From assembly GCF_900102055.1 (NCBI RefSeq), contig NZ_FNBA01000005.1, positions 140,869 through 204,868 on the forward strand: a DNA stretch of 64,000 bases, given 5' to 3'. Positions within the stretch are counted from its first letter, which is position 1; each line of letters begins with the position of its first letter. Below the pieces are notes generated by a model. The model ran no database searches. It was given only the letters and a program-made list of their open reading frames with translations, and had not been told where the DNA came from. A program made the translations under genes and the position numbers. Source of the stretch: Ulvibacter litoralis. Its GTDB lineage: Bacteria; Bacteroidota; Bacteroidia; Flavobacteriales; Flavobacteriaceae. Positions 8,589-17,166 of this stretch are shown one piece after another.

Positions 8589-10682
8589 ATGATGAAAACA
8601 TTTTATAGTGTGCTGCTATGCACAGTAATTACCGCGATGTCCTTTGGTCAAACAAATGACAAAAAACAAGACACAACAGAACAAAAAGTGACTATTTTAG
8701 ACGAGGTCATTGTCTCTGGAAACCTTAGAACGGACCCTATTCACACGGTTGTAACTAATAATTATGAAGAAGGAATCGTACAACCAAAAAACGTTGCCGA
8801 TTTATTTAAAGACATTAACGGGTTCTCGGTGATCAAACGAGGAAACTACGCTATCGACCCAAGTTTTAGAGCGAGTCAGTACGAACAATTAAACATTCAG
8901 TATGATGGTGGAACCAAAGCGATGCACGCGTGTCCAAATCGGATGGATCCGATTACAACACATGTTATTCCTGAAGAAATCTCAAAAATTGAAATAATTA
9001 AAGGCCCTTACACCGTACGTTACGGAGCCACATTTGGAGGGATCATAAATATGGTGACACAAAAGCCCAATTATTTAGAAAAAGGATTTCACGGCAAGGT
9101 ATCTGGAGGGTATGAAACGAATGGAAGTTCGCTCGCTAGCATGCTTCAGCTTCAGTATATTGAAGATAAATATGATGTTGTTGGAAATGTAGGGTATAGA
9201 GATTTTGGTAGCTATGAAGACGGAAATGGTGTTGAGATTCCGTCCTCTTTCCGAAGTACGGATTACGGAGTGAAATACGGTTATAATTTTTCTGAAAATG
9301 AACGATTACAAGCCCATTGGAGACAATCGTTTGGACGTGACGTATTACATGCTGCTTTAGCAATGGATACAGATTATGATAATAGTAGCATTCTTTCTTT
9401 AGATTATAAAATTTCTGATTTGGGTGATTTGTTTAAGAGTTTTTCAGCCAAAGCTTACTATAGTTATGTGGACCATTTAATGACTAATTTTGACAGACCC
9501 TCATTTGAAACTACTGCTTCGGAATCTGCTGTAGACGCAACAACCATAGGAGGGAAGTTAGAATTGAATTGGGACCCTTTTGAAGAGATCACTGTTTTTA
9601 GTGGTTTTGATGCCATGCATATTGCAAGAGATGGAGGGAGAACGAGAACCGTAAAACTAAATATGATGGGGATGCCTTTAGAAACACCGTTAGTTTTTAA
9701 CGATAAGGTTTGGCAAGACTCTTACATTGATGATTTCGGGGTTTTTACGGAAGCAAAATGGGCCATAGATTCTACGGCGATTGTAACCGCAGGAATACGA
9801 TATGACATGGTAAAAAGTAATATAAATGATCCTGAAGAAGGTTTTGCAACACGATACAATCTAGAAGAAAAAACAGACAATAATATTAGCGGAACTGTAT
9901 CTATTAAAAAGATAATTGGTAAGAATGTTACTATGGAAGTGGCCTACGGAAGAGGAATTCGTTCTGCAAATATGATAGAGCGTTACATTAATCATTTTAC
10001 CGTGGGACAAGATCCTTATGAATATTTAGGAAATCCAAACTTAGTTCCCGAGGTTAACAATCAATTTGAAATTGGTTTTAAAGGTCACAACAAGGACAAC
10101 AGTTTTAAATTTGCTTCTAGTTTTTACTATTCAAAATTTGAAAACTATATCGTAGCCGTTGAAGACCCAACGATTACTCGCAAATTTATGCCTACAGCAG
10201 ATCCACAGTTTGTAAAAGTATTTAGAAATCTAAACAATGCTTACAAAACTGGTTTTGAAGTAATGGGACAAGTTAACTTTTTAAGCGACTTTTATTTTAA
10301 AACTCAATTGGCTTATGTCTATGCAAAAAATAATGATTTAAATGAATCGCTACCGCTTACTCCTCCTTTAACCACAAATTTTAATTTAGGATTGAAACGC
10401 GAAAAATACTGGGCCAATATTGCTTATAATGTAACCAGCAAACAAAAAGATATTGCTGAAAGTTTTGGAGAAACCACAACCGATGGTTATGAAACTTTAG
10501 ATGTTAAATTTGGGGTTACACCGCTTAAAGATGTAACGTTGGGCGTTGCTGTGTTGAATGTTTTTGATGAAGCGTATAACAACCATTTAAACTTTAGTTT
10601 CACAAATCAAGAGGATTTTGGAAGAACTCCAATCACAGAACCAGGAAGAAACTTTACTGCTTTTGTTCAGTATCAATTCTAA
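8589..10682 (+). CDS. TonB-dependent outer-membrane copper receptor (OprC/NosA-like)
   Basis: This 697-residue outer-membrane receptor has a signal peptide (about 1-21), a plug domain (about 45-165) and a 22-strand-type barrel ending in an aromatic residue (VQYQF). In the plug, MHACPNRMDP places Cys115 and Met119 in the CxxxM arrangement known to bind copper in Pseudomonas OprC, flanked by Met112 and His113. Further OprC-like blocks such as LAMDTDYDNS and the Met-rich MMGMP follow. It probably imports copper using TonB energy. It follows the CNGKC membrane protein and a hairpin terminator closes the unit at 10720. The receptor class is firm and the copper substrate is well supported. Confidence 0.88.
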   Translation: MMKTFYSVLLCTVITAMSFGQTNDKKQDTTEQKVTILDEVIVSGNLRTDPIHTVVTNNYEEGIVQPKNVADLFKDINGFSVIKRGNYAIDPSFRASQYEQLNIQYDGGTKAMHACPNRMDPITTHVIPEEISKIEIIKGPYTVRYGATFGGIINMVTQKPNYLEKGFHGKVSGGYETNGSSLASMLQLQYIEDKYDVVGNVGYRDFGSYEDGNGVEIPSSFRSTDYGVKYGYNFSENERLQAHWRQSFGRDVLHAALAMDTDYDNSSILSLDYKISDLGDLFKSFSAKAYYSYVDHLMTNFDRPSFETTASESAVDATTIGGKLELNWDPFEEITVFSGFDAMHIARDGGRTRTVKLNMMGMPLETPLVFNDKVWQDSYIDDFGVFTEAKWAIDSTAIVTAGIRYDMVKSNINDPEEGFATRYNLEEKTDNNISGTVSIKKIIGKNVTMEVAYGRGIRSANMIERYINHFTVGQDPYEYLGNPNLVPEVNNQFEIGFKGHNKDNSFKFASSFYYSKFENYIVAVEDPTITRKFMPTADPQFVKVFRNLNNAYKTGFEVMGQVNFLSDFYFKTQLAYVYAKNNDLNESLPLTPPLTTNFNLGLKREKYWANIAYNVTSKQKDIAESFGETTTDGYETLDVKFGVTPLKDVTLGVAVLNVFDEAYNNHLNFSFTNQEDFGRTPITEPGRNFTAFVQYQF

Positions 10683-10719
10683 TTGAGAGTAATATAATTT
10701 AGTTATATAAAAGAAAAAA

Positions 10720-10750
10720 GGCACTTATAACTGCATATAAGTGCCTTCTT
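10720..10750 (+). terminator. Rho-independent terminator after the copper receptor
   Basis: A perfect 10-bp stem (GGCACTTATA with TATAAGTGCC) has a 6-base loop and is followed by TTCTT. An A-run precedes it, so it can also work on the minus strand for transcripts arriving from the small gene at 10780. Confidence 0.8.
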
Positions 10751-10779
10751 CAAAAACAACTAAAAATCACTGATAGCAA

Positions 10780-10917
10780 TCAGTTTACCTTCCTTGTACC
10801 TCCATGTCCACCCGCTACCACGAGCATTATTTTGATACTTAAATAAATGAATTTAAAAAATTGAAGAATTGGATTCATCATTTTAAATCGTTGGTATTTT
10901 GAAATTCTTTGGGTCAT
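10780..10917 (-). CDS. Small hydrophobic protein downstream of the SQR-like gene
   Basis: This is a 45-codon reading frame starting at the ATG at 10917, 46 bp after the SQR-like stop. The product has a basic N-terminus, one hydrophobic segment (about residues 16-35, NPILQFFKFIYLSIKIMLVV) and a glycine/histidine tail AGGHGGTRKVN. A start at the Met-Met pair (residues 13-14) is also possible. I do not recognise a family. Position, strand and a plausible membrane helix argue that it is a real small protein of the SQR-like operon, which then ends at the bidirectional hairpin at 10720-10745. Confidence 0.5.
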   Translation of the reverse strand: MTQRISKYQRFKMMNPILQFFKFIYLSIKIMLVVAGGHGGTRKVN

Positions 10918-10963
10918 ACTATTTTGTTTTTTATTCAGGAATCTTCTAGTTTCAGTTTGATTC

Positions 10964-12421
10964 CTATTCAGGAATCAACCACCAAAATGGTTTCATTTTA
11001 GCTTTGTAAATAAAGGCGTAGTGCAGGGCTAGTTTTAGCCAGTGTCCTGCAAGACCTATTTCTCCAAAAGTTTTTCCTAATTGTCTTCCTTGTGTATTTG
11101 GGTATTTTTCATAATCGGGAACAATTGGGTAGGTGGTAATACTCACACCGCTTCCTTTTGTCATTCCGAAGCCAGCTGAAGCAATACAAGCAGCCCCCAT
11201 ATTTCCCATCGAGCCTTTGTGTTCTAACGATTCTTTGCCACTTTTTATAGAATCAATAATATTGTCTGCGACCAACTTTGCAGTAATACCAGAAGGCATT
11301 CCTGTACGAGGTGGTGCGGGAGATATGACCGTTCCATTTTTGCTCACTCTAGGTTTTGAAATGGCATGTGGCGGTGCAAATGCAATTCCAGGAGCAAATA
11401 TGTTTTTGTAATTTGGGTTTTGATAAGTCTCTGGCCAGTCTTTTACAGACCATTCTTCATAAGGTTTGGGTGTGTAGTCTGCATCGACTATCATAAACCC
11501 TTTAAAAAGTTTATCTGTAATGTCGGTATTGTTTTTATCATAGGCTTTAAAACCATGACCAGAAAACGACGGAATCAGCATCGCAAAATCATAGGTTTCG
11601 GTTTTGTAATCACCGTCTAAATTTTCATAATGCGCTATTCCATCTTCAATTTTATTGACTCCGGCTCCAAGTATCCATTTTATGTCTCTATCTTCAAACA
11701 CCATTTCTACCATCTCATGTGACTTCATGGTCATGCTTCCGTAGGATAATAACATACCGTCCATTCCAAAATCACCTAATTGATATTCGTTAGAAATCCA
11801 AGTAACTTCGGCCATATCTCGTACATTATGCCGACGTAATTCTTGTTCTACATTTAAAATATATTCGAAGGCTGCCCCTTGACACGTAGATTTTCCGTGG
11901 CCAGTGCCGATAAGTATTTTAGCTTTCTTTCCTTTTTTCATTTCTTGAATTAAGCCTTTAAGGCCTTCCCAAGCATGATTTGCGTGTGTGTATGTGCAAA
12001 CGGAATAGACTTTATTTTGTCCAGGGATTAAACCTTCAGTCGCTTCAAAATTTAATTTAGGACCGGTGGCATTAATCAAGTAATCGTAAGTAATTTTTTC
12101 TTGTTGTCCTTGTTCGTCTCCTGCAACATATTCAGCTAGAACATACGGCTTGACTTCGGTGTTATCACCTTCAGGAAAAAAAGAGATCGCCTTTGCTTGC
12201 TTGTAATGAATTCCCTTCTTTTTGTACAAGGGCGCTAATGGAAATAAAATTTGTCTCGATTTCATTCTACCAATTCCTACCCAAATATTGGAAGGAATCC
12301 ATTGATAGTTGCTGTTTGGAGAAACTACCAAAACTTCATGTTCTTTTGGCAGTTTTCTCCGTAAATGAGCTGCGGCCACATGACCAGAAATACCAGCTCC
12401 TAAAATGACAATTTTAGACAT
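10964..12421 (-). CDS. Sulfide:quinone oxidoreductase-like FAD flavoprotein
   Basis: This 485-residue two-dinucleotide-binding flavoprotein has an N-terminal Rossmann motif (VILGAGISGHVAAAHL). It has three cysteines in the positions expected for SQR: Cys142 (VCTYTHA), Cys180 (GHGKSTCQGAAFEY) and Cys412 (GAACIASAGFG). The first is the FAD-linkage-region Cys and the other two form the redox pair. The C-terminal aromatic/basic end (KMKPFWWLIPE) fits peripheral membrane binding. The expected role is oxidation of sulfide to sulfane sulfur with electrons to quinone. Its promoter region carries both a family-A and a family-B site, and persulfide-processing genes lie nearby. The SQR type, and whether sulfide is the true substrate, need testing. 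Confidence 0.8.
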   Translation of the reverse strand: MSKIVILGAGISGHVAAAHLRRKLPKEHEVLVVSPNSNYQWIPSNIWVGIGRMKSRQILFPLAPLYKKKGIHYKQAKAISFFPEGDNTEVKPYVLAEYVAGDEQGQQEKITYDYLINATGPKLNFEATEGLIPGQNKVYSVCTYTHANHAWEGLKGLIQEMKKGKKAKILIGTGHGKSTCQGAAFEYILNVEQELRRHNVRDMAEVTWISNEYQLGDFGMDGMLLSYGSMTMKSHEMVEMVFEDRDIKWILGAGVNKIEDGIAHYENLDGDYKTETYDFAMLIPSFSGHGFKAYDKNNTDITDKLFKGFMIVDADYTPKPYEEWSVKDWPETYQNPNYKNIFAPGIAFAPPHAISKPRVSKNGTVISPAPPRTGMPSGITAKLVADNIIDSIKSGKESLEHKGSMGNMGAACIASAGFGMTKGSGVSITTYPIVPDYEKYPNTQGRQLGKTFGEIGLAGHWLKLALHYAFIYKAKMKPFWWLIPE

Positions 12422-12440
12422 TATCTATAATTTAGTTAAG

Positions 12441-12484
12441 TGAAATTACTATTAATGTAAAGGGTGTGAAATGATATATATCAG
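12441..12484 (-). promoter_or_regulatory. Family-B (FNR-like) site upstream of the SQR-like gene
   Basis: CTGAT-ATAT-ATCAT on the minus strand lies at 12471-12484. A degenerate -7-like sequence, TAATTTCA, lies at 12441-12448, at the 29.5-bp centre distance seen elsewhere. The ATG follows at 12421. The palindrome is excellent but the -7 element is weak. Confidence 0.6.
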
Positions 12485-12522
12485 TTCGATTATTTACTTG
12501 AAAAACACCCTCTTATATAGTA

Positions 12523-12566
12523 TAAAGGTTGTGAAAATAAAGGAGTTGAACAGTAACTTTTGTTAC
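12523..12566 (-). promoter_or_regulatory. Family-A site upstream of the SQR-like gene
   Basis: The perfect GTAAC-TTTT-GTTAC palindrome lies at 12553-12566. At the standard distance the minus strand reads AACCTTTA (12523-12530), which keeps only the AnnTTT core of the -7 consensus. It would be the distal of two activator-type promoters for the SQR-like gene. Confidence 0.6.
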
Positions 12567-12590
12567 ATAGAAAGGAGAAAGCTTAAAGAG

Positions 12591-12887
12591 CTAAGGATTC
12601 ATTTTACGGTATATAAATTTTGCTAAAATGAGTCCGAAAACACCTCCTAGAGCAGAAACGATTGCGTTAATTATAAATAGTGAAGTATGAAATGTTCCGT
12701 TGTACATTATGCGCAAAGGGTCGAAGCCGAGTCTTCCAAACGATTTGATGAATAAAATACTACCAAAAACACCTATTAACGTATTTCCAGTGCTTCCGAA
12801 GGAAAACTTTTTCTTAAAATACCCAGTTAGGTTCGCTGCAATAATCCCAATAAAAACACTTAGTAAAGAAATTAAGGTAGCAGTCAT
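12591..12887 (-). CDS. Small multi-pass membrane protein in the cydAB operon
   Basis: The 98-residue protein has three probable membrane segments (about 3-22, 35-50 and 68-92) with Gly-rich helix-packing motifs. It loosely resembles the small GlsB/YeaQ-like membrane proteins. It starts 16 bp after the cydB stop, so it is cotranscribed with cydAB. It is too large, and has too many membrane segments, to be a CydX-type single-helix subunit. An accessory role for cytochrome bd is possible but is inference from position alone. Confidence 0.7.
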   Translation of the reverse strand: MTATLISLLSVFIGIIAANLTGYFKKKFSFGSTGNTLIGVFGSILFIKSFGRLGFDPLRIMYNGTFHTSLFIINAIVSALGGVFGLILAKFIYRKMNP

Positions 12888-12903
12888 AGTATTGAAATTC
12901 TAG

Positions 12904-13980
12904 TTAATGTTCTCCATATCCAACATCGTCCATCTTTCCTTTAAACACTCTGTATTGGATTATCATATAAATAGCTACTAATACCACTGCAATTACAAAC
13001 CAATATACCCCTACCGATAGACCATATTCATGAGCCGCGACATTGTAAATTGTCAAGTCTGGGTTAATAATGTTGGTAGATGGCAATACCTTCGGAAATA
13101 TGGAAGCTACTGTAGAAGCTAATCCGCCTAAGAGAAATAACGATGAAAATAAAAAACCTCTTCCGTGCTTTTGAAAGGATTTCACTTTGAAGAGTCCGAA
13201 CAAGCCTGTAAATGTGATGATAGGAAAGATCCATAACCAAGGATTTTCGATAAAGTTATGAAAGGGTTTGGGTTCAATAACATGCCAAACAAGCAATGAA
13301 ACAATTACTAAGGCTAGTAATACAAAATTGAGATTGAAGGCTACTTTTTTTAGCTTTTCATTGATGTCAGAGTTTGTTTTGAAGATGATCCAATTAGCTC
13401 CATGAATGGTTAGTGCCACAACACCAACAATACCTAAAAGTAAAGTGAACCAATCGATAATCCCTAGTTGTTCCGCTTGTGGGCTAAACGTCGGATTCCA
13501 AAGAGGTAAAAAGAAATAATGTCCTTCGTAGGTAGAAATACCATCCACTACATTTCCTAAGTTAACACCTCGTACAATGTTACCCAGTGCCACACCAAAA
13601 AATAGTGCTAATAATAAACTTGAAATACCAAAAGCCTTGTCCCAAATACTTTCCCACATTTTGTTGTGAATTTGACCTCTTAGTTCTAAACCGATCGCCC
13701 TAAAAATTAGCAGCCACAAAATCATTATCAGAGGCAAATAAAACCCGCTAAATGATGACGCGTATAAAGTAGGGAAGGCGAAGAATAAAACACCTCCTGA
13801 GGCAATTAACCAGACCTCATTAGCATCCCAAAACGGACCGATGGCGTTGGTGATGGCTTTTTTGTCTTTTTCAGTTTTCGCGAAGAATAGATGAATAATA
13901 CCTGCGCCAAAATCATAGCCGTCTAAAATAACGTAAACCGCTAACATTGTCATTAATACGATATACCAAAATAATTCCAT
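12904..13980 (-). CDS. cydB: Cytochrome bd quinol oxidase subunit II
   Basis: CydB pairs with CydA in the cytochrome bd oxidase of the inner membrane. This enzyme has high oxygen affinity and tolerates sulfide and nitric oxide. The 358-residue protein opens with the conserved LDGYDFGAGI segment and continues with GPFWDANEVWLI and eight or nine membrane helices. It starts 2 bp after the cydA stop and is followed by the small membrane gene. Linkage to sulfide-handling genes and a shared regulatory motif suggest it provides sulfide-resistant respiration here. Confidence 0.95.
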   Translation of the reverse strand: MELFWYIVLMTMLAVYVILDGYDFGAGIIHLFFAKTEKDKKAITNAIGPFWDANEVWLIASGGVLFFAFPTLYASSFSGFYLPLIMILWLLIFRAIGLELRGQIHNKMWESIWDKAFGISSLLLALFFGVALGNIVRGVNLGNVVDGISTYEGHYFFLPLWNPTFSPQAEQLGIIDWFTLLLGIVGVVALTIHGANWIIFKTNSDINEKLKKVAFNLNFVLLALVIVSLLVWHVIEPKPFHNFIENPWLWIFPIITFTGLFGLFKVKSFQKHGRGFLFSSLFLLGGLASTVASIFPKVLPSTNIINPDLTIYNVAAHEYGLSVGVYWFVIAVVLVAIYMIIQYRVFKGKMDDVGYGEH

Positions 13981-13982
13981 AG

Positions 13983-15314
13983 TTAGTGTTGATTAAGTTG
14001 TGGTCCTTTATTAATAATTTTCCCTGCGAGCATTAAAAACAGGAGTCCGAGAAGTAAATACAACCCTATAAAGCCCAATAAAGTAAACAAAGTGTTTCCA
14101 GCTGACACAGTAGGAGAAGCACCATCTGCGGTACGTAGCAAATTATAGACTAGCCAAGGTTGTCTTCCTAATTCTGCCGTATACCAACCTGTAGTATTTG
14201 CGATGTATGGAAAAGGCAACATAAACATGATGGACCATAAAATCCATTTTGTTTTATATAATTTTTTTCTGAATAACTGCACCGCTGCTAGTAGCATTAA
14301 ACCTATAAAAATGGTGCCCAAGCCAACCATAATATGATATGCGTAATACAATCCTGGAACGTTTGTGGGGTAATCTTTAGGGTCAAACTCGTTGAGTCCT
14401 TTTATTTCTGCATCCCATTCTTGATAGGTTAAAAAACTTAGAATATTGGGAACAGCGATTTTGTTATCTAATTTTTTTTCCAACATATTGGGTTGTCCAA
14501 TTAGAACAATTTCCGATCCTCCGTCTTCCGTTTCAAAAATACCTTCCATCGCAGCAAAAGTTACAGGCTGATGTTTTGCCACGTTTTTAGCAGCCCAATC
14601 ACCTGTTGGGAATGCTACGATAAGACTAGATATCAATCCGAAAACAACACCTGTTTTTACGAATAGCTTCCCGAATTCATTATGCTTATTATTCAGTAAG
14701 TAAAAGGCGCCAATGGCAGCGACTACAAAAGATGAGGTTACTAAAGAAGCTGCTTGATTGTGCAAGTATGAAGGTAACAACCACGGATTTGAAAACAATG
14801 CCCCAAAATGGGTTAAGACAAATTTTCCATTCTCTAAAATCTCGTAACCTACAGGATATTGCATCCAAGAATGTGTGGCAATAATTAAATAACCGCTAGC
14901 CCAAGAGCCTAAAAAGACTAAGAATCCTGTTAGAAAATGGAGCTTATGGCCCAATAGTTTTTCTCCAAACAGGAAGAGCCCTAAAAAGGAGGATTCTAAA
15001 AAGAAGGAGAACATACCCTCCATAGCCAAGGTCTGACCAATAATACCGCCCGTAAGCTCTGAAAATTTAGCCCAATTCGTTCCAAATTGAAATTCCATTG
15101 GAATACCTGTCACCACACCCATGGCAAAATTGAGCGCGAAAATTTTCATCCAAAATTTTGCGGCGTCGTTGTATTTTTCAATTTGAGTTCGGAGAAATTT
15201 CCACTTAAAATAGACAATCATAAGCGAAAGGCCCATGGTTAATTGTGGAAATAAGTAGTGAAATGTGATCGTAAATGCAAACTGCATTCTATCATAAAAG
15301 AGCATGTCTTCCAT
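13983..15314 (-). CDS. cydA: Cytochrome bd quinol oxidase subunit I
   Basis: This haem-bearing subunit oxidises quinol and reduces oxygen to water. Visible hallmarks are the N-terminal RMQFAFTITFHYLFPQ with the haem-ligand His19, the acidic pair in AMEGMFSFFLESSF, the Q-loop entry KHQPVTFAAMEG and the conserved GRQPWLVYNLLRT. At 443 residues with a compact Q-loop, it looks like the short-Q-loop form. The start lies 49 bp downstream of a family-A palindrome with one mismatch, and the terminator of the upstream peroxiredoxin gene directly abuts that site. cydB follows immediately. Confidence 0.95.
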   Translation of the reverse strand: MEDMLFYDRMQFAFTITFHYLFPQLTMGLSLMIVYFKWKFLRTQIEKYNDAAKFWMKIFALNFAMGVVTGIPMEFQFGTNWAKFSELTGGIIGQTLAMEGMFSFFLESSFLGLFLFGEKLLGHKLHFLTGFLVFLGSWASGYLIIATHSWMQYPVGYEILENGKFVLTHFGALFSNPWLLPSYLHNQAASLVTSSFVVAAIGAFYLLNNKHNEFGKLFVKTGVVFGLISSLIVAFPTGDWAAKNVAKHQPVTFAAMEGIFETEDGGSEIVLIGQPNMLEKKLDNKIAVPNILSFLTYQEWDAEIKGLNEFDPKDYPTNVPGLYYAYHIMVGLGTIFIGLMLLAAVQLFRKKLYKTKWILWSIMFMLPFPYIANTTGWYTAELGRQPWLVYNLLRTADGASPTVSAGNTLFTLLGFIGLYLLLGLLFLMLAGKIINKGPQLNQH

Positions 15315-15332
15315 ATTCGGCTATTTAGACTA

Positions 15333-15376
15333 TAAAAATACAAAGCACTTCGCAAACATTAAGTAACTTTTGTAAC
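15333..15376 (-). promoter_or_regulatory. Family-A promoter of cydAB
   Basis: GTAAC-TTTT-GTAAC (15363-15376) matches the family-A palindrome except for one base in the second arm. A -7 element, TATTTTTA, lies at 15333-15340 at the exact 29.5-bp distance. The cydA ATG is at 15314. Confidence 0.65.
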
Positions 15377-15403
15377 AAAAGAGCCTCAAATTGAGACTCT
15401 TTT
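15377..15403 (-). terminator. Terminator after the peroxiredoxin gene
   Basis: An AAAAGAG...CTCTTTT stem is extended by CTCAA/TTGAG with one mismatch, between the peroxiredoxin stop and the cydA promoter. T-runs on both strands make it usable in either direction. It ends exactly where the cydA activator site begins. Confidence 0.7.
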
Positions 15404-15418
15404 TAATTAAAATTGATG

Positions 15419-16138
15419 TTAGTTTTTAAGAATTTCTTTTAAAACCATATCCTTGTCTAATTTCTTGGTACAGAAAAACCAGTCTTCACATTCTAAATCG
15501 TCTGTGCCACTCATTCTTTCTTCAGCAACACCGCAAGATCCTGCTGGAGAAACGATGACATCGTCACCTGGATTCCAGTCTGCTGGGGTTGCAACATTGA
15601 ATTTGTCTGAGGTTTGCATTGCGATTAAAGCTCTGTATAATTCATCAAAATTACGTCCTAAACTTAACGGATAATAAATAATAGCACGAACTATTCCTTC
15701 AGGATCTACAAAGAAAACGGCTCTAACGGCTTGCGTTTTACTTTCGCCTGGCTGAATCATTCCGTATTTTTTTGCGACATTCATCGAGATGTCTTCAATT
15801 AAAGGAAATTTAACTTCGATATTTTCCATACCGTTAAATTTTATCTTGTCCTTTATTGTTCTTAACCAAGCAATGTGACTGTATAAACCGTCAATCGATA
15901 ATCCTATAAGTTTACAATTTGCTTTGTTGAATTTTTCTTCCAAATGCGCAAATGTCATAAATTCCGAAGTACAAACAGGAGTAAAATCGGCCGGGTGACT
16001 AAATAATATAGACCATTCTCCTTTATAATCGGATGGATAATTAATTTCTCCTTGCGTTGTAGTTGCTGTAAATTCTGGTGCTTTGTCACCAATTCTAGGC
16101 ATTGTAAAAACTTCTTGTTGTTGCTGTGTAGCTTCCAT
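15419..16138 (-). CDS. 1-Cys peroxiredoxin (Prx6-like AhpC/TSA family)
   Basis: This thiol peroxidase reduces hydrogen peroxide and organic peroxides. The catalytic Cys56 sits in SHPADFTPVCTSEF, and the long C-terminal arm (DWNPGDDVIV) is that of the Prx6 subfamily. Additional cysteines occur near the C-terminus (GSCGVAEE, LECEDWFFC), more than usual for a 1-Cys enzyme. I use the ATG at 16138 (MEATQQQQ), giving 239 residues. An upstream in-frame ATG at 16177 lies inside the predicted -7 element and adds a non-homologous leader. The gene has its own family-A promoter and sits in the sulfide/redox block. Confidence 0.9.
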   Translation of the reverse strand: MEATQQQQEVFTMPRIGDKAPEFTATTTQGEINYPSDYKGEWSILFSHPADFTPVCTSEFMTFAHLEEKFNKANCKLIGLSIDGLYSHIAWLRTIKDKIKFNGMENIEVKFPLIEDISMNVAKKYGMIQPGESKTQAVRAVFFVDPEGIVRAIIYYPLSLGRNFDELYRALIAMQTSDKFNVATPADWNPGDDVIVSPAGSCGVAEERMSGTDDLECEDWFFCTKKLDKDMVLKEILKN

Positions 16139-16174
16139 AATATGTATTTTTAATGATTGTTTTGTTCTATACAA

Positions 16175-16218
16175 CAAATTTACATCTATAAATAATATCT
16201 ATTTGAAACTTAGGTTAC
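16175..16218 (-). promoter_or_regulatory. Family-A promoter of the peroxiredoxin gene
   Basis: GAAAC-TTAG-GTTAC (16205-16218) has one mismatch to the family-A palindrome. It is paired with a perfect -7 element, TAAATTTG on the minus strand (16175-16182), at the 29.5-bp distance. It shows that the upstream ATG at 16177 cannot be the translation start from this promoter. Confidence 0.65.
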
Positions 16219-16285
16219 ACAAGGAACAATTTTAAGCTTAAAAAAGTGTTAAAATTATTTTCTCCGACATTTTACTGAAAAGTTT

Positions 16286-16870
16286 TTATTCATTCTTTTT
16301 TAGAATAAAGAATAATTCTTTTTCTTGTCTTGATGCAATAGAATTATAGGCTATTTCCATAGTATCAATGGTAAACTTCGGATTAAAAATTTCTAAATAT
16401 TCTGCTTTAGATCCTCCAAAAGGTGGATGATTTTGATTTAAGGGCACATTAAAAAGGAGGCCTACAACTTTTCCTTTTTTAGTTAATAATTCAAAGGCTT
16501 TGGAAGCGTAGTCGGTTCTTAATTTTGGATGAATAGCACAAAAAAATGTTTGTTCTACTAGTAGGTCGAAGGTCTTATCTAATTTAAAAAAGTCACTATG
16601 AATAAGCTGAGAGCTAGGAAAGGAGGGGACTCTTTTTTTAAAATTATCCAGAGCGGTTTTAGACAAATCAACTACAAATACATTTTTGAATCCACTATTA
16701 AATAGGTATTCTGCTTCATAACTATTTCCACCACCAGGAATTAATATGTTTAGATTTTTGTTTGTTAACTGATCAAAGTACGCTTTTAAAGAAGGAGAAA
16801 TTTTACCTAAATCCCATCCAATATCTTTTGCTTTGTATTTACTATCCCAAAAATCTTCTGATAGATTCAT
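16286..16870 (-). CDS. TPMT-family SAM-dependent thiol methyltransferase
   Basis: The 194-residue class I methyltransferase has the thiopurine-methyltransferase-type opening (FWDSKYKAKDIGWDLG), an SAM-binding loop ILIPGGGNSYEAEYL and the PFGGSKAEYLEIF stretch typical of this family. Members methylate thiols, halides or sulfide. It is the last gene of the persulfide operon and its start codon abuts the thioredoxin stop. Its neighbourhood suggests a sulfur-containing substrate such as sulfide or a low-molecular-weight thiol. That last step is inference. Confidence 0.82.
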   Translation of the reverse strand: MNLSEDFWDSKYKAKDIGWDLGKISPSLKAYFDQLTNKNLNILIPGGGNSYEAEYLFNSGFKNVFVVDLSKTALDNFKKRVPSFPSSQLIHSDFFKLDKTFDLLVEQTFFCAIHPKLRTDYASKAFELLTKKGKVVGLLFNVPLNQNHPPFGGSKAEYLEIFNPKFTIDTMEIAYNSIASRQEKELFFILKKNE

Positions 16871-17166
16871 TAAGAAGCTTTTGTAATTATGTTAATCAGT
16901 TCGTCTTTTTGAAGCACACCCGATTGTCTCCACACTTGGGCTCCTTTTTTGAAAAGAATTAATGTAGGAACCCCTCTCACTTGATATTTTGCTGCCAAAG
17001 GTTGGTTTTTATCGACATCAATTTTTATGATAGAAACGTTTTCTCCTAAAGTGTCTTTTACTTGTTTTAAAATAGGACTCATCATTTTACACGGGCCACA
17101 CCATTCTGCGAAAAAGTCGACCAATACTGGGGTCTCTTGATTTATTATTTCTGAAAATTTACTCAT
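16870..17166 (-). CDS. trxA: Thioredoxin
   Basis: The 98-residue thioredoxin has the active-site WCGPC (Cys23, Cys26) preceded by VLVDFFAE and followed by the conserved cis-proline segment GVPTLILF. It lacks a signal peptide and is therefore cytosolic. It overlaps the upstream cytochrome gene by 4 bp and abuts the methyltransferase, so it is in the middle of an operon for persulfide handling. Reduction of protein or thiosulfate persulfides formed by the rhodanese enzyme is the likely job. Confidence 0.93.
   Translation of the reverse strand: MSKFSEIINQETPVLVDFFAEWCGPCKMMSPILKQVKDTLGENVSIIKIDVDKNQPLAAKYQVRGVPTLILFKKGAQVWRQSGVLQKDELINIITKAS

Noticed and set aside
10933..10975. Direct repeat ATTCAGGAATC at and after the SQR-like stop
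   Set aside because: It is a short duplication of the last codons, with no mobile-element features. It may be a small slippage event but supports no further claim.
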